NCBI GenBank assembly: GCA_963786225.1
Contig: CAWAYQ010000007.1
Location: 92,055 to 156,054, forward strand
Direction: 5' to 3'
DNA from: Flaviflagellibacter sp963786225
GTDB taxonomy: Bacteria; Pseudomonadota; Alphaproteobacteria; Rhizobiales; Methylopilaceae
Length of the DNA: 64,000 nt
Positions 57,134 through 64,000 of this stretch are shown piece by piece; positions within the stretch are counted from its first letter, which is position 1, and every line of letters starts with the position of its first letter. A model generated the notes under the pieces. The model did not search any database, was not told where the DNA came from, and was given only the letters and a program-made list of their open reading frames with translations. Both the position numbers and the translations under genes were made by a program.

Positions 57134-58879
57134 TTGTCCAAGGTTGAGGTGGCGGCCAGCCCTTCGGGGTCCCGGCGCGTGGCTTCCTGGTCGATGCGCG
57201 GCAGCGTCTTCGGGGATCCGTTGTTTTATCTCCAGATCGGGGTCATCGGGCTTTTATGCCTGATGATCCTGTATCCGGCTGCGCATATTTTCGCGGCGTC
57301 GGTGCGCGATACCGACGGATCGTTTTCGCTGCGCTGGTTCGAGCTGGCCTATACGAATCCACGGAACTACTGGGCCATCCTCAACACGATCGTGGTCGCC
57401 TCGGGAGCCGCGCTCGTCGCGACCGTGGCGGGCACGTTCCTCGCATGGGCGGTGGTGCGTACCGACATGCCGGGACGGCGGCTGATCGAGATGACGGCGA
57501 TCGTGCCGTTCATCACGACGCCGTTCCTGGGCGCGTTGTCCTGGGTCATGCTGGCAAATCCCACGACGGGCCTCCTGAACCAGCTCTGGGTGGCGATCGG
57601 CGCGACCGGTCCGCTGCTGAACATCTATTCGCTGACCGGCATCATCTTCGTCGAGGCGCTCTATGAGATGCCGTTCGTCTTCCTGATGGTCGCCGGCGCC
57701 CTGCGGTCGATGGATCCGACATTGGAAGAGGCGGCCCTGTCGTCCGGCGCGAGCCTCCTCAAGACGACCTTCACCGTCACGCTGCCGCTCGCTCTGCCCG
57801 CCATCCTCGGCGGCGCCTTTCTAGTGTTCGCGCTTGCGGCCGAACAGTTCGGCGTGCCGGCGGTTCTCGGCGCGCCCTCGCGGATCCGCGTCCTGACGAC
57901 CAGCATCATCGAGACCGAGGTCAGCTATCCGCCGCGCCACGGCCTCGGCGCCGCGCTCTGCATCACATTGCTCGTAATCGCGCTCGGCGGCCTCTGGCTG
58001 CAGCGGCGCGCGCTCGGCAAACGCTCCTATACGACAGTCAGCGGCAAGGGCTCGCGCTCGCAGCGCATCGCGCTTCCGGGCTGGCGCTGGGTCATCTGCG
58101 CTGTGTGCGTGGGCTACATCGTCCTTTCGGTCGTGCTTCCGGTCGGCACTTTGGTCCTGAGCTCGCTCCGCACGATGTGGACGGCGGAGATCCGGCTCGA
58201 CCAGTTCACGCTCGAGCACTACCGCTATGTGCTGTTCGACTATCCGATCACGCATCGCGCCGTCATCAACAGCCTGTTTCTCGCGGTCGTCGGCGCGACA
58301 GTCACGATCCTGCTCTGTGCGCTGGTCTCGGTGCTGTCGCAGCGTACGAAGCTGCCCGGCCGGCGCCTCCTCGACTACCTCGCAATGCTGCCGCTCGGCT
58401 TCCCCGGCGTGGTTTTGGCGTTCGGTCTTCTGCAGGCCTGGATCCATCCGCCGATCGTCCTGTACGGCACGATCTGGATTCTCTTCATCGCCTACGCGAC
58501 GCGCTATCTGCCCGTCGGCGTGCGGGCGACGTCGTCGACCCTGATGCAGATCCATCCCGAACTCGAAGAGGCCTCGCTGTCGTGCGGCGCGGGGTGGTTC
58601 CGCACGTTCCGCAACATCACGCTGCCGCTTCTGAAGCCCGGCATCATTGCCGGCTGGGCGCTGCTGTTCGTTGCGTTCACGCGTGAGTTGAGCGCGTCGG
58701 TACTTCTGTATTCGCCGACGCTCGAAGTGTTCTCGGTCGCGGTGTACGACCTGGCGCAGGCCGGCAGCTTCCGGGCTCTGTCCGCGCTGGCCGTTCTGCA
58801 GATCATCGTCAGCGTCGCCGTTCTCGCGATCGTCAAAAAGGCAGCCGGCGTCGACCGGACAACAGCTAGCGGGCATTGA
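57134..58879 (+). CDS. ABC permease with two fused membrane domains
   Basis: A 581-residue permease carrying two homologous halves with about twelve helices, as in FbpB-type systems. Each half has an EAA loop (DPTLEEAALSSGASLLKT and HPELEEASLSCGAGWFRTFRN), which contact the ATPase dimer. TTG at 57134 has GAGGA eight bases upstream; an internal ATG at 57196 is the alternative. It is followed one base later by the ATPase gene. Confidence 0.92.
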   Translation: MSKVEVAASPSGSRRVASWSMRGSVFGDPLFYLQIGVIGLLCLMILYPAAHIFAASVRDTDGSFSLRWFELAYTNPRNYWAILNTIVVASGAALVATVAGTFLAWAVVRTDMPGRRLIEMTAIVPFITTPFLGALSWVMLANPTTGLLNQLWVAIGATGPLLNIYSLTGIIFVEALYEMPFVFLMVAGALRSMDPTLEEAALSSGASLLKTTFTVTLPLALPAILGGAFLVFALAAEQFGVPAVLGAPSRIRVLTTSIIETEVSYPPRHGLGAALCITLLVIALGGLWLQRRALGKRSYTTVSGKGSRSQRIALPGWRWVICAVCVGYIVLSVVLPVGTLVLSSLRTMWTAEIRLDQFTLEHYRYVLFDYPITHRAVINSLFLAVVGATVTILLCALVSVLSQRTKLPGRRLLDYLAMLPLGFPGVVLAFGLLQAWIHPPIVLYGTIWILFIAYATRYLPVGVRATSSTLMQIHPELEEASLSCGAGWFRTFRNITLPLLKPGIIAGWALLFVAFTRELSASVLLYSPTLEVFSVAVYDLAQAGSFRALSALAVLQIIVSVAVLAIVKKAAGVDRTTASGH

Positions 58880-58880
58880 T

Positions 58881-59987
58881 ATGAGTGGACTGCGCGTCGA
58901 AAACCTCATCAAGCGCTTTGGCGCGGCCAACGCGATCGACGACGTGTCGTTCGCGGTCGGTCCCGGAGAGTTCGTCTCCCTGCTCGGGCCGAGCGGCTGC
59001 GGCAAGACGACGACGCTTCGCTGCATTGCCGGCTTCGAGCGTCCGGACAGCGGGCGGATCTCCGTGGACGGCGAAGTGATCACGGACCCGACGGGGGGCG
59101 TTTTCGTGCCGCCGAACCGCCGCCGTTTCGGCATGGTGTTCCAGTCCTATGCGGTATGGCCGCACATGACCGTCATGGAGAATGTCGGCTATCCGCTGAA
59201 GGTCAGCGGCCGTTTCCAGCGCGCGGAAATCCAGGACCGCGTGCGCGACAAGCTGCGCGTGGTCGGCCTTGCTGGATATGAGGAGCGCTATCCGACGCAG
59301 CTGTCGGGCGGCCAGCAGCAGCGCGTGGCCCTGGCGCGCGCGCTTGTAATGGAACCGCGCGTCCTGCTGTTCGACGAGCCGCTCAGCAATCTCGATGCGA
59401 AACTGCGCGAGCGCATGCGCTTCGAGCTGATCGACATCCAGAGCGGGCTCGGCATTCCCGCCGTCTACGTCACGCACGATCAGTCGGAGGCCATGGTGAT
59501 GAGCCGCCGCGTGATTGTGATGGAGCGCGGCGCCATCGCCCAGGAGGGGGCTCCGGAAGACATCTACGGCACGCCGTGCAGCCGCTTCGTCGCGGACTTC
59601 ATCGGATCGAGCAATTTCATCGAAGGCAAAGTGGTTCAGGAGGAGGGCGAAGGACGCTGGACGGTCGAAGCACCCTGGGGCCCGATGTCATGCGTCAGCA
59701 CTGAGAGCCACAGCCCCGGAACGCCGGTCGTCATCGCGGTGCGTCCCGAAAGGATCGAGGTCGGCTCCTCCGCGCGGCCCGGCGCGAACACCATTCCCGG
59801 CGTTCTGAAGAGCCGCTTCTTCCTCGGGCCGTTCCTCGAATATTTCGTCGATGCGGACGGGATTTCGCTCAGGGTGCAGCGAACTTCGGCGCTCTCCGTC
59901 GAGCCGGGCGCGGCGGTCCTTCTCTCCATCGAACCTTCGTATTGCCAAATCGTCGGACGCGCTGATGCGGCGAGGACGCCCGACTGA
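58881..59987 (+). CDS. ABC transporter ATPase (PotA/FbpC type)
   Basis: A 368-residue ATPase. Walker A GPSGCGKTT, Q-loop VFQSYAVWPH, signature LSGGQQQRVALARAL, Walker B VLLFDEPLSNLDAKLRERM and H-switch VTHDQSEA are intact. A C-terminal TOBE-like domain (about residues 245-360) resembles the regulatory domain of PotA/MalK-type ATPases. It powers the transporter encoded just upstream. Confidence 0.94.
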   Translation: MSGLRVENLIKRFGAANAIDDVSFAVGPGEFVSLLGPSGCGKTTTLRCIAGFERPDSGRISVDGEVITDPTGGVFVPPNRRRFGMVFQSYAVWPHMTVMENVGYPLKVSGRFQRAEIQDRVRDKLRVVGLAGYEERYPTQLSGGQQQRVALARALVMEPRVLLFDEPLSNLDAKLRERMRFELIDIQSGLGIPAVYVTHDQSEAMVMSRRVIVMERGAIAQEGAPEDIYGTPCSRFVADFIGSSNFIEGKVVQEEGEGRWTVEAPWGPMSCVSTESHSPGTPVVIAVRPERIEVGSSARPGANTIPGVLKSRFFLGPFLEYFVDADGISLRVQRTSALSVEPGAAVLLSIEPSYCQIVGRADAARTPD

Positions 59988-60031
59988 AGGCTCTTTCTGA
60001 ACGCTCTCACTTATCCATCGAGGACAAATCC

Positions 60032-60700
60032 ATGTTCACCATCAATCCGATGCCGCCGCAGGTCGATCCCAAGCTGATCGCCGATCTCGTCAAGGTCGAG
60101 CCCGCCACGGTGGGCCATTTCCGCAGCCACGGTTTCATGAATCCCGAACTGCGCGCGGTCATCCCCGATCGCCGTGTTGCGGGCACGGCCGTGACGGTGC
60201 GCTCGCCGGGTCATGACGGGTTTCTCGTGACCCACAGCCTCGGCCTCGTGCGCAAAGGCGATTTCCTGGTGGTCAGCCGTTGCGGCGACCGCACTCATGC
60301 GGGCCTCGGCGGTGTCCTTGCCTACGCCGCGAAACAGGCGGGCGTCGCCGGCATCATCGTCGACGGCTATACGTGCGACTTCGGCGAGATCCGTGCGTAC
60401 GGCGTTCCGGTCTGGTGTCTCGGACCGGCAGCCAATGTCCACAAATCGCTCGCGCTGGGCGGCTCGATCAACGAGACCATTTCCTGCGGCGGCGTCGTGG
60501 TGCGGCCGGGCGATGCGATCGTCGCCGACGAATCCGGCATCCTGGTCCTGGATCCTTCGGAAATCGCGGAGGTGACGGCTCAGGCGCTTCCGGCCCAGAC
60601 CAACGAGATCACGATCCGCGCGCGGCTCGATGCCGGCGAAAAGATCTCCGTGATCTCCGGGACGCAAAAGCGCCTCGACGAGATCATGGCGCGTCAGTAA
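60032..60700 (+). CDS. RraA-family protein, variant active site
   Basis: A 222-residue RraA/4-hydroxy-4-methyl-2-oxoglutarate aldolase-fold protein. Family features are AGTAVTVRSPGHDGFLV, GGVLAYAAKQAGVAGIIVDG and AGDAIV-like VRPGDAIVADESGI. In the catalytic strand the usual G-x-x-R-D is GYTCD, with Arg replaced by Cys. That change casts doubt on standard aldolase or oxaloacetate decarboxylase activity. It follows the ATPase by 44 bases. Confidence 0.88.
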   Translation: MFTINPMPPQVDPKLIADLVKVEPATVGHFRSHGFMNPELRAVIPDRRVAGTAVTVRSPGHDGFLVTHSLGLVRKGDFLVVSRCGDRTHAGLGGVLAYAAKQAGVAGIIVDGYTCDFGEIRAYGVPVWCLGPAANVHKSLALGGSINETISCGGVVVRPGDAIVADESGILVLDPSEIAEVTAQALPAQTNEITIRARLDAGEKISVISGTQKRLDEIMARQ

Positions 60701-60728
60701 CACCTCAATATTTGGCAGCGGGGGTCCC

Positions 60729-61901
60729 ATGCAAGCCGAAGAAGCCCGGAATTTTCGTCTCCTTGGCCATGATCCGTCGGCCGCGTTCGGCTGCGGCAGC
60801 CTGGTCGAGATCGTCAACGGCCATGCCTATGTCGGCTCGGTCGGCGGCTCAGACCCGGACAAGACCGAGGGCTTCACGGTTCACGACGTGCGCGATCCCC
60901 GCAAGCCGCGCAAAGTGTTCGAGTTCAAGGCGCCGCCGGGCCTGCATATGCACAAGCTGCGTCATGCCGGCGAAAACATCCTCTATGTGAATTCCGAGAC
61001 GCTGCCGACCGAGGCCGGACGGGCCGCGCGCGCGGGCTTCTATATCTTCGACATCAGCAATCCGGCCGTTCCGCGCGAGATCGGCTTCTTCGACATGCCG
61101 GGCAGCGGGCCCCATCGCTTCGGCGTCGACCTGAAGCGGAAAGTGGCGCTGATGCCCAGCGACGCCGAGGGCTGGAACAAGCGCGTCGTCTGGACTCTCG
61201 ACATCGAGGACCCGACAAAACCCGAAGTCGTCGGCATCTGGGGGCTTCCCTGGCAGAAGGCCGAGGGCAAGGGAGAGGGCGGCGATCCTCAGCCGGCCGA
61301 AACGACCTGCACGCTGCACGGTCCGCCCATCATCCGCGGAAACCGCATGTACGCCGCGTTCTGGGGCGGCGGCGTCGCGGTGATCGACTGCACCGATCTG
61401 TCGGCGATGAACCTCATCGGCCATATCAACTGGTCACCGCCCTTTGTCGGCTCCACGCATACGGCGTGCCCGATCGGCGACCGGCCTTATCTCGTCGTCA
61501 CCGACGAGGCGCGGGCCAAGCAGAATTACTGGGACAGCCAGTTCATGTGGATCCTCGACATCCGAGACGAGAAGAATCCCATTCCGGTCTCGACCTGGTT
61601 TCCCGATCGCGAAAAATACATCAATCGCGGCGGACGCTTCGGCGCCCACAATATCCTCGAGACGATCTCGACGGAGGGGCCCTGGGCGAACACCGTTTTC
61701 ATCACCTATTTCAACGCCGGCCTGCGTGCCGTCGATGTCAGCGATGTGCTGCGGCCGACGGAGGTCGGCTGTTACGTTCCCGCCGTGGCCGACGGCGCGA
61801 GGATGATCCAGTCGAACGATATCGGCGCCGACGCCGAAGGCCGGATCTACCTCATCGACCGGTGGGGCGCGGGCATGCATATCCTGGAATATACAGGCTG
61901 A
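60729..61901 (+). CDS. LVIVD-repeat beta-propeller protein
   Basis: A 390-residue cytosolic protein without a signal peptide. It contains repeated strands of the LVIVD/choice-of-anchor type (FYIFDISNPAVPREIGFF, TLDIEDPTKPEVVGIW, ILDIRDEKNPIPVSTW, RAVDVSDVLRPTEVGCY), which build a beta-propeller. Related proteins have no established enzyme activity. It lies 28 bases after the RraA-like gene, in the same operon as the ABC transporter, so a role in handling the imported compound is likely. Confidence 0.85.
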   Translation: MQAEEARNFRLLGHDPSAAFGCGSLVEIVNGHAYVGSVGGSDPDKTEGFTVHDVRDPRKPRKVFEFKAPPGLHMHKLRHAGENILYVNSETLPTEAGRAARAGFYIFDISNPAVPREIGFFDMPGSGPHRFGVDLKRKVALMPSDAEGWNKRVVWTLDIEDPTKPEVVGIWGLPWQKAEGKGEGGDPQPAETTCTLHGPPIIRGNRMYAAFWGGGVAVIDCTDLSAMNLIGHINWSPPFVGSTHTACPIGDRPYLVVTDEARAKQNYWDSQFMWILDIRDEKNPIPVSTWFPDREKYINRGGRFGAHNILETISTEGPWANTVFITYFNAGLRAVDVSDVLRPTEVGCYVPAVADGARMIQSNDIGADAEGRIYLIDRWGAGMHILEYTG

Positions 61902-61904
61902 CGG

Positions 61905-62165
61905 ATGTGCGGTTCATGCGATGACGACGGGCCGCCGCCCGATCCGCTGGTCATCACGCCGGAACTCATTCGCTATACGCGCGAGATCGAAAGCGATTTG
62001 CCGGGCTCGCCCGTGCCCGAAGACGCTTGGCCGGTTTTCTTCGGTGCGCGAGGCGGGAGTATAATCTGGCCGCATTACGAGCGCATGGCCCGCAGCCGCG
62101 AGGCTGCACTGGTGCTTGTGTCCATGGGCTGCCGCGGCAGCGCGATTTCGCAGCCCGCGTTCTAA
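61905..62165 (+). CDS. small protein with N-terminal CxxC, unknown
   Basis: An 86-residue protein starting MCGSCDDDGPPP; the CxxC at residues 2-5 could bind metal. The rest has no recognised domain. It starts three bases after the LVIVD gene and overlaps the convergent carrier-protein gene by four bases. Tight coupling suggests it is a real gene. Confidence 0.6.
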   Translation: MCGSCDDDGPPPDPLVITPELIRYTREIESDLPGSPVPEDAWPVFFGARGGSIIWPHYERMARSREAALVLVSMGCRGSAISQPAF

Positions 62166-62560
62166 GCTCCTTTTCGCCCGAGCCGGAACAGCGCCGCGCC
62201 GAAGCCGACCATTTCGCCGTCCTCGGCAACGCAGGCATCCACAACGCCTTCGCCGGCGAGAACCGGCCGCAGAACCGCGCCGACCTGGAGAAAGCCGACG
62301 ATCTGGCCCTCGCGCGTGTGCGTTCCCTCCGCAGCCATGGGCTCGGCGCGCAGCGGATGAGACGCATGAAAAATGCCCGCGGCGGGGGCGCGGATATAGA
62401 GAGGCGCTTGGGTTGTGCTGACAGGGTCTCTAGCCCGCGCTTCCGACGCCTCCGCCGTTGCCAGCCGCAACACGCATCCGTCCTCCTCGTATTCGAACGT
62501 CGCGACCCCGCGAAGCTCCGCCTGCCGGACGAGGAGCGCGATCTGTTCCAAAGTCATCAT
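62162..62560 (-). CDS. AccB-like carrier protein lacking biotinylation site
   Basis: A 132-residue protein resembling acetyl-CoA carboxylase carrier (BCCP). The N-terminal MTLEQIALLVRQAELRGVATFEYEEDG and C-terminal lipoyl/biotinyl-type beta barrel (APLYIRAPAAGIFH...) fit. The conserved biotin-Lys loop (EAMKM) should be near residues 91-96, but the sequence there is LQVGAV with no Lys. It is therefore a non-biotinylated paralogue. It overlaps the AccC gene by four bases (ATGA). Confidence 0.82.
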   Translation of the reverse strand: MMTLEQIALLVRQAELRGVATFEYEEDGCVLRLATAEASEARARDPVSTTQAPLYIRAPAAGIFHASHPLRAEPMAAEGTHTREGQIVGFLQVGAVLRPVLAGEGVVDACVAEDGEMVGFGAALFRLGRKGA

Positions 62561-63924
62561 TCGCCCACTGGTGCCTGAAGCGCGCCCGTTTCGAGCAAAG
62601 CTTCGAGATGATGGATGTCGACGCCGCCGGCCGCGAACTCGGGCTCGTCCATCAGCAGAAGGTGCAGGGGGATCGTCGTCCTGATGCCCTGCACGATGGT
62701 TTCGGAGAGGGCGCCCTTCATGCGGGCGACGGCCTCCTGGCGCGTGCTGCCGTGGGCGAGGATTTTTGCGATGAGGGAATCGTAATGCGGCGGCACCGTG
62801 CAGCCGGGGAAGAGATGCGATTCCACGCGGATTCCGGGGCCGCCGGGCGCGACCCATTGATCGACGCGGCCGGGTGAGGGGGCGAAGCTGAACGGGTCTT
62901 CGGCGTTGATGCGGCATTCGATGGCGTGGCCGCGGATTTCGACATCGTCCTGCGAAAACGACAGGCTGTGGCCCTGCGCGATCCGGATCTGCTCTTTGAC
63001 AATGTCGACGCCTGTCACCAGTTCCGTGACGGGATGCTCGACCTGGACGCGTGTGTTCATCTCGATGAAGAAGAACGAGCCGTTCTCGAACAGGAATTCG
63101 AACGTGCCCGCGCCGCGATAGCCGATCGCCTTGCAGGCGTTGACGCAGCGCTCGCCGATCCAGGCGATCGTCTCACGGTCCACGCCGACGGCCGGTGCTT
63201 CCTCGATCAGTTTCTGGTGGCGGCGCTGCATCGAGCAGTCGCGCTCTCCGAGCCAGACGGCGTTGCCGTGGCTGTCGGCGAGGATCTGGATTTCGATATG
63301 GCGCGGATGTTCGAGGAAGGTTTCCGCATAGACTTCCGGATTGCCGAAGGCGCGGCCGGCTTCCTCGCGCGTCAGTTCGAAGGCGCTCGCGAATTCGCCG
63401 GAAGTACGCACAATGCGCATGCCGCGCCCGCCGCCGCCGCCCGCGGCCTTGATGATCAGCGGATAGCCGATGCCTTCGGCCAGTGCGCGCGCCGCATCCA
63501 CATCGAGCGGCAGCGCGCCTTCGGAGCCCGGAACGCAGGGCACGTTCGCGGCGATCATAGCGCGCTTTGCCGCGACCTTGTCGCCCATCGTGCGGATCGC
63601 CTCGGAGGGCGGCCCGATGAAGACGAGGCCCGCGCTCTCGACCGCGGCCGCGAAGCCGGCGTTCTCAGACAGGAAGCCGTAGCCGGGATGGATCGCGCCC
63701 GCGCCGGTGAGCCTGGCGGCCAGCAGGATTTCGGATTGATCGAGATAGCTCTTCGACGCGGGGGCGGGGCCGATGCAGAGCGCCTGATCGGCGAGGGCGA
63801 CATGGCGCGCATCGGCATCGGCTTCGGAATGAACCGCGATGGTGCGGAGGCCAAGCTCGCGGCAGGCGCGGAGGATGCGCAGGGCGATTTCGCCGCGATT
63901 GGCGATGAGCACGGAGTCGAACAT
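62557..63924 (-). CDS. accC: biotin carboxylase AccC
   Basis: A 455-residue ATP-grasp biotin carboxylase. FDSVLIANRGEIALRILRAC, the Gly-rich KAAGGGGGRGMR, HPRHIEIQILAD, ERDCSMQRRHQK and EMNTRVQVEHPVTE are all intact. It carboxylates biotin on a carrier protein using bicarbonate and ATP. ATG 63924 with GGAGG about ten bases upstream is the start. It is encoded between a genuine biotinyl carrier (63930 onward) and the degenerate carrier. A carboxylase other than core acetyl-CoA carboxylase, for example a 5-oxoproline or lactam-related one, is possible. Confidence 0.95.
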   Translation of the reverse strand: MFDSVLIANRGEIALRILRACRELGLRTIAVHSEADADARHVALADQALCIGPAPASKSYLDQSEILLAARLTGAGAIHPGYGFLSENAGFAAAVESAGLVFIGPPSEAIRTMGDKVAAKRAMIAANVPCVPGSEGALPLDVDAARALAEGIGYPLIIKAAGGGGGRGMRIVRTSGEFASAFELTREEAGRAFGNPEVYAETFLEHPRHIEIQILADSHGNAVWLGERDCSMQRRHQKLIEEAPAVGVDRETIAWIGERCVNACKAIGYRGAGTFEFLFENGSFFFIEMNTRVQVEHPVTELVTGVDIVKEQIRIAQGHSLSFSQDDVEIRGHAIECRINAEDPFSFAPSPGRVDQWVAPGGPGIRVESHLFPGCTVPPHYDSLIAKILAHGSTRQEAVARMKGALSETIVQGIRTTIPLHLLLMDEPEFAAGGVDIHHLEALLETGALQAPVGE

Positions 63925-63929
63925 GCGCG

Positions 63930-64000
63930 TCACGCCTCCGGTTCGATGATGAAGAGCGTCGTGCCGGCTTCGACCGACATGCCGTCCGTCACGCAGATCT
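63930..64000 (-). CDS. biotin/lipoyl carrier protein, partial C-terminus
   Basis: The last 22 codons before the window edge read VTDGMSVEAGTTLFIIEPEA and stop, the typical end of a biotinyl/lipoyl domain (G-x-x-V-x-x-G-x-x-L-F). The biotin site lies beyond the edge. It ends within the upstream region of accC and is in the same operon, so it is likely the true carrier for AccC. Confidence 0.65.
   Translation of the reverse strand, partial: ICVTDGMSVEAGTTLFIIEPEA

Overview
This is a GC-rich chromosomal segment of an alphaproteobacterium, most likely a member of the Hyphomicrobiales (rhizobial order). The signs are three tripartite tricarboxylate transporter (TTT, TctCBA) systems, an AapJQMP-type amino-acid ABC transporter, many FCD-type GntR regulators, short palindromic intergenic repeats, and a leucine-rich leader peptide ahead of leuA. 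The genus cannot be fixed from the sequence alone.

Layout. 0-8 kb: PhzF-like and Nudix genes, a small exported protein, leuA with a leader-peptide attenuator, and TTT system 1. 7.8-15.8 kb: two identical tRNA-Lys(CTT) genes flank a self-contained module of a GntR regulator, aapJQMP, a class V aminotransferase and a threonine-aldolase-type lyase. 16-21.5 kb: a Tat-exported metallo-beta-lactamase-fold (MBL) hydrolase, a CHASE3-PAS sensor kinase, a periplasmic binding protein and an HD hydrolase. 21.5-30 kb: a GntR/CoA-transferase pair divergent from TTT system 2, followed by a 2-hydroxyacid dehydrogenase, a PrpF isomerase and a PEP-mutase/isocitrate-lyase-type lyase, which looks like a complete uptake-plus-catabolism operon. 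30-37.5 kb: a TauE/SafE permease, a GlcG/HbpS-like protein, and a LysR-controlled operon of two tandem MBL proteins with TTT system 3.

37.7-52.5 kb is a defence island. A type I restriction-modification locus (hsdR-hsdM-hsdS) and an Mrr-family restriction endonuclease lie on the plus strand. Convergent to them on the minus strand is a complete type I Zorya anti-phage operon in the order zorA-zorB-zorC-zorD, followed 19 bp later by an unassigned M15-peptidase-like gene. 52.8-62.2 kb: a gamma-glutamyltransferase/FAH/GntR operon divergent from an iron-type ABC transporter, an RraA-family protein and an LVIVD-repeat protein. 62.2-64 kb: a biotin carboxylase operon that includes a carrier-like protein lacking the biotinylated lysine.

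Sequence quality matters for reading this window. At least fifteen genes are broken by single-base insertions or deletions, mostly in short G/C runs (leuA, two tctC genes, one tctA, the sensor kinase, the LysR gene, both tandem MBL genes, hsdR, hsdM, hsdS, zorA, zorC, zorD). In each, the correct protein continues immediately in another frame, and essential leuA is among them, so base-calling or assembly error is more likely than gene decay. Such loci are typed as pseudogene because the reading frame is broken as given, but the encoded systems may well be intact.
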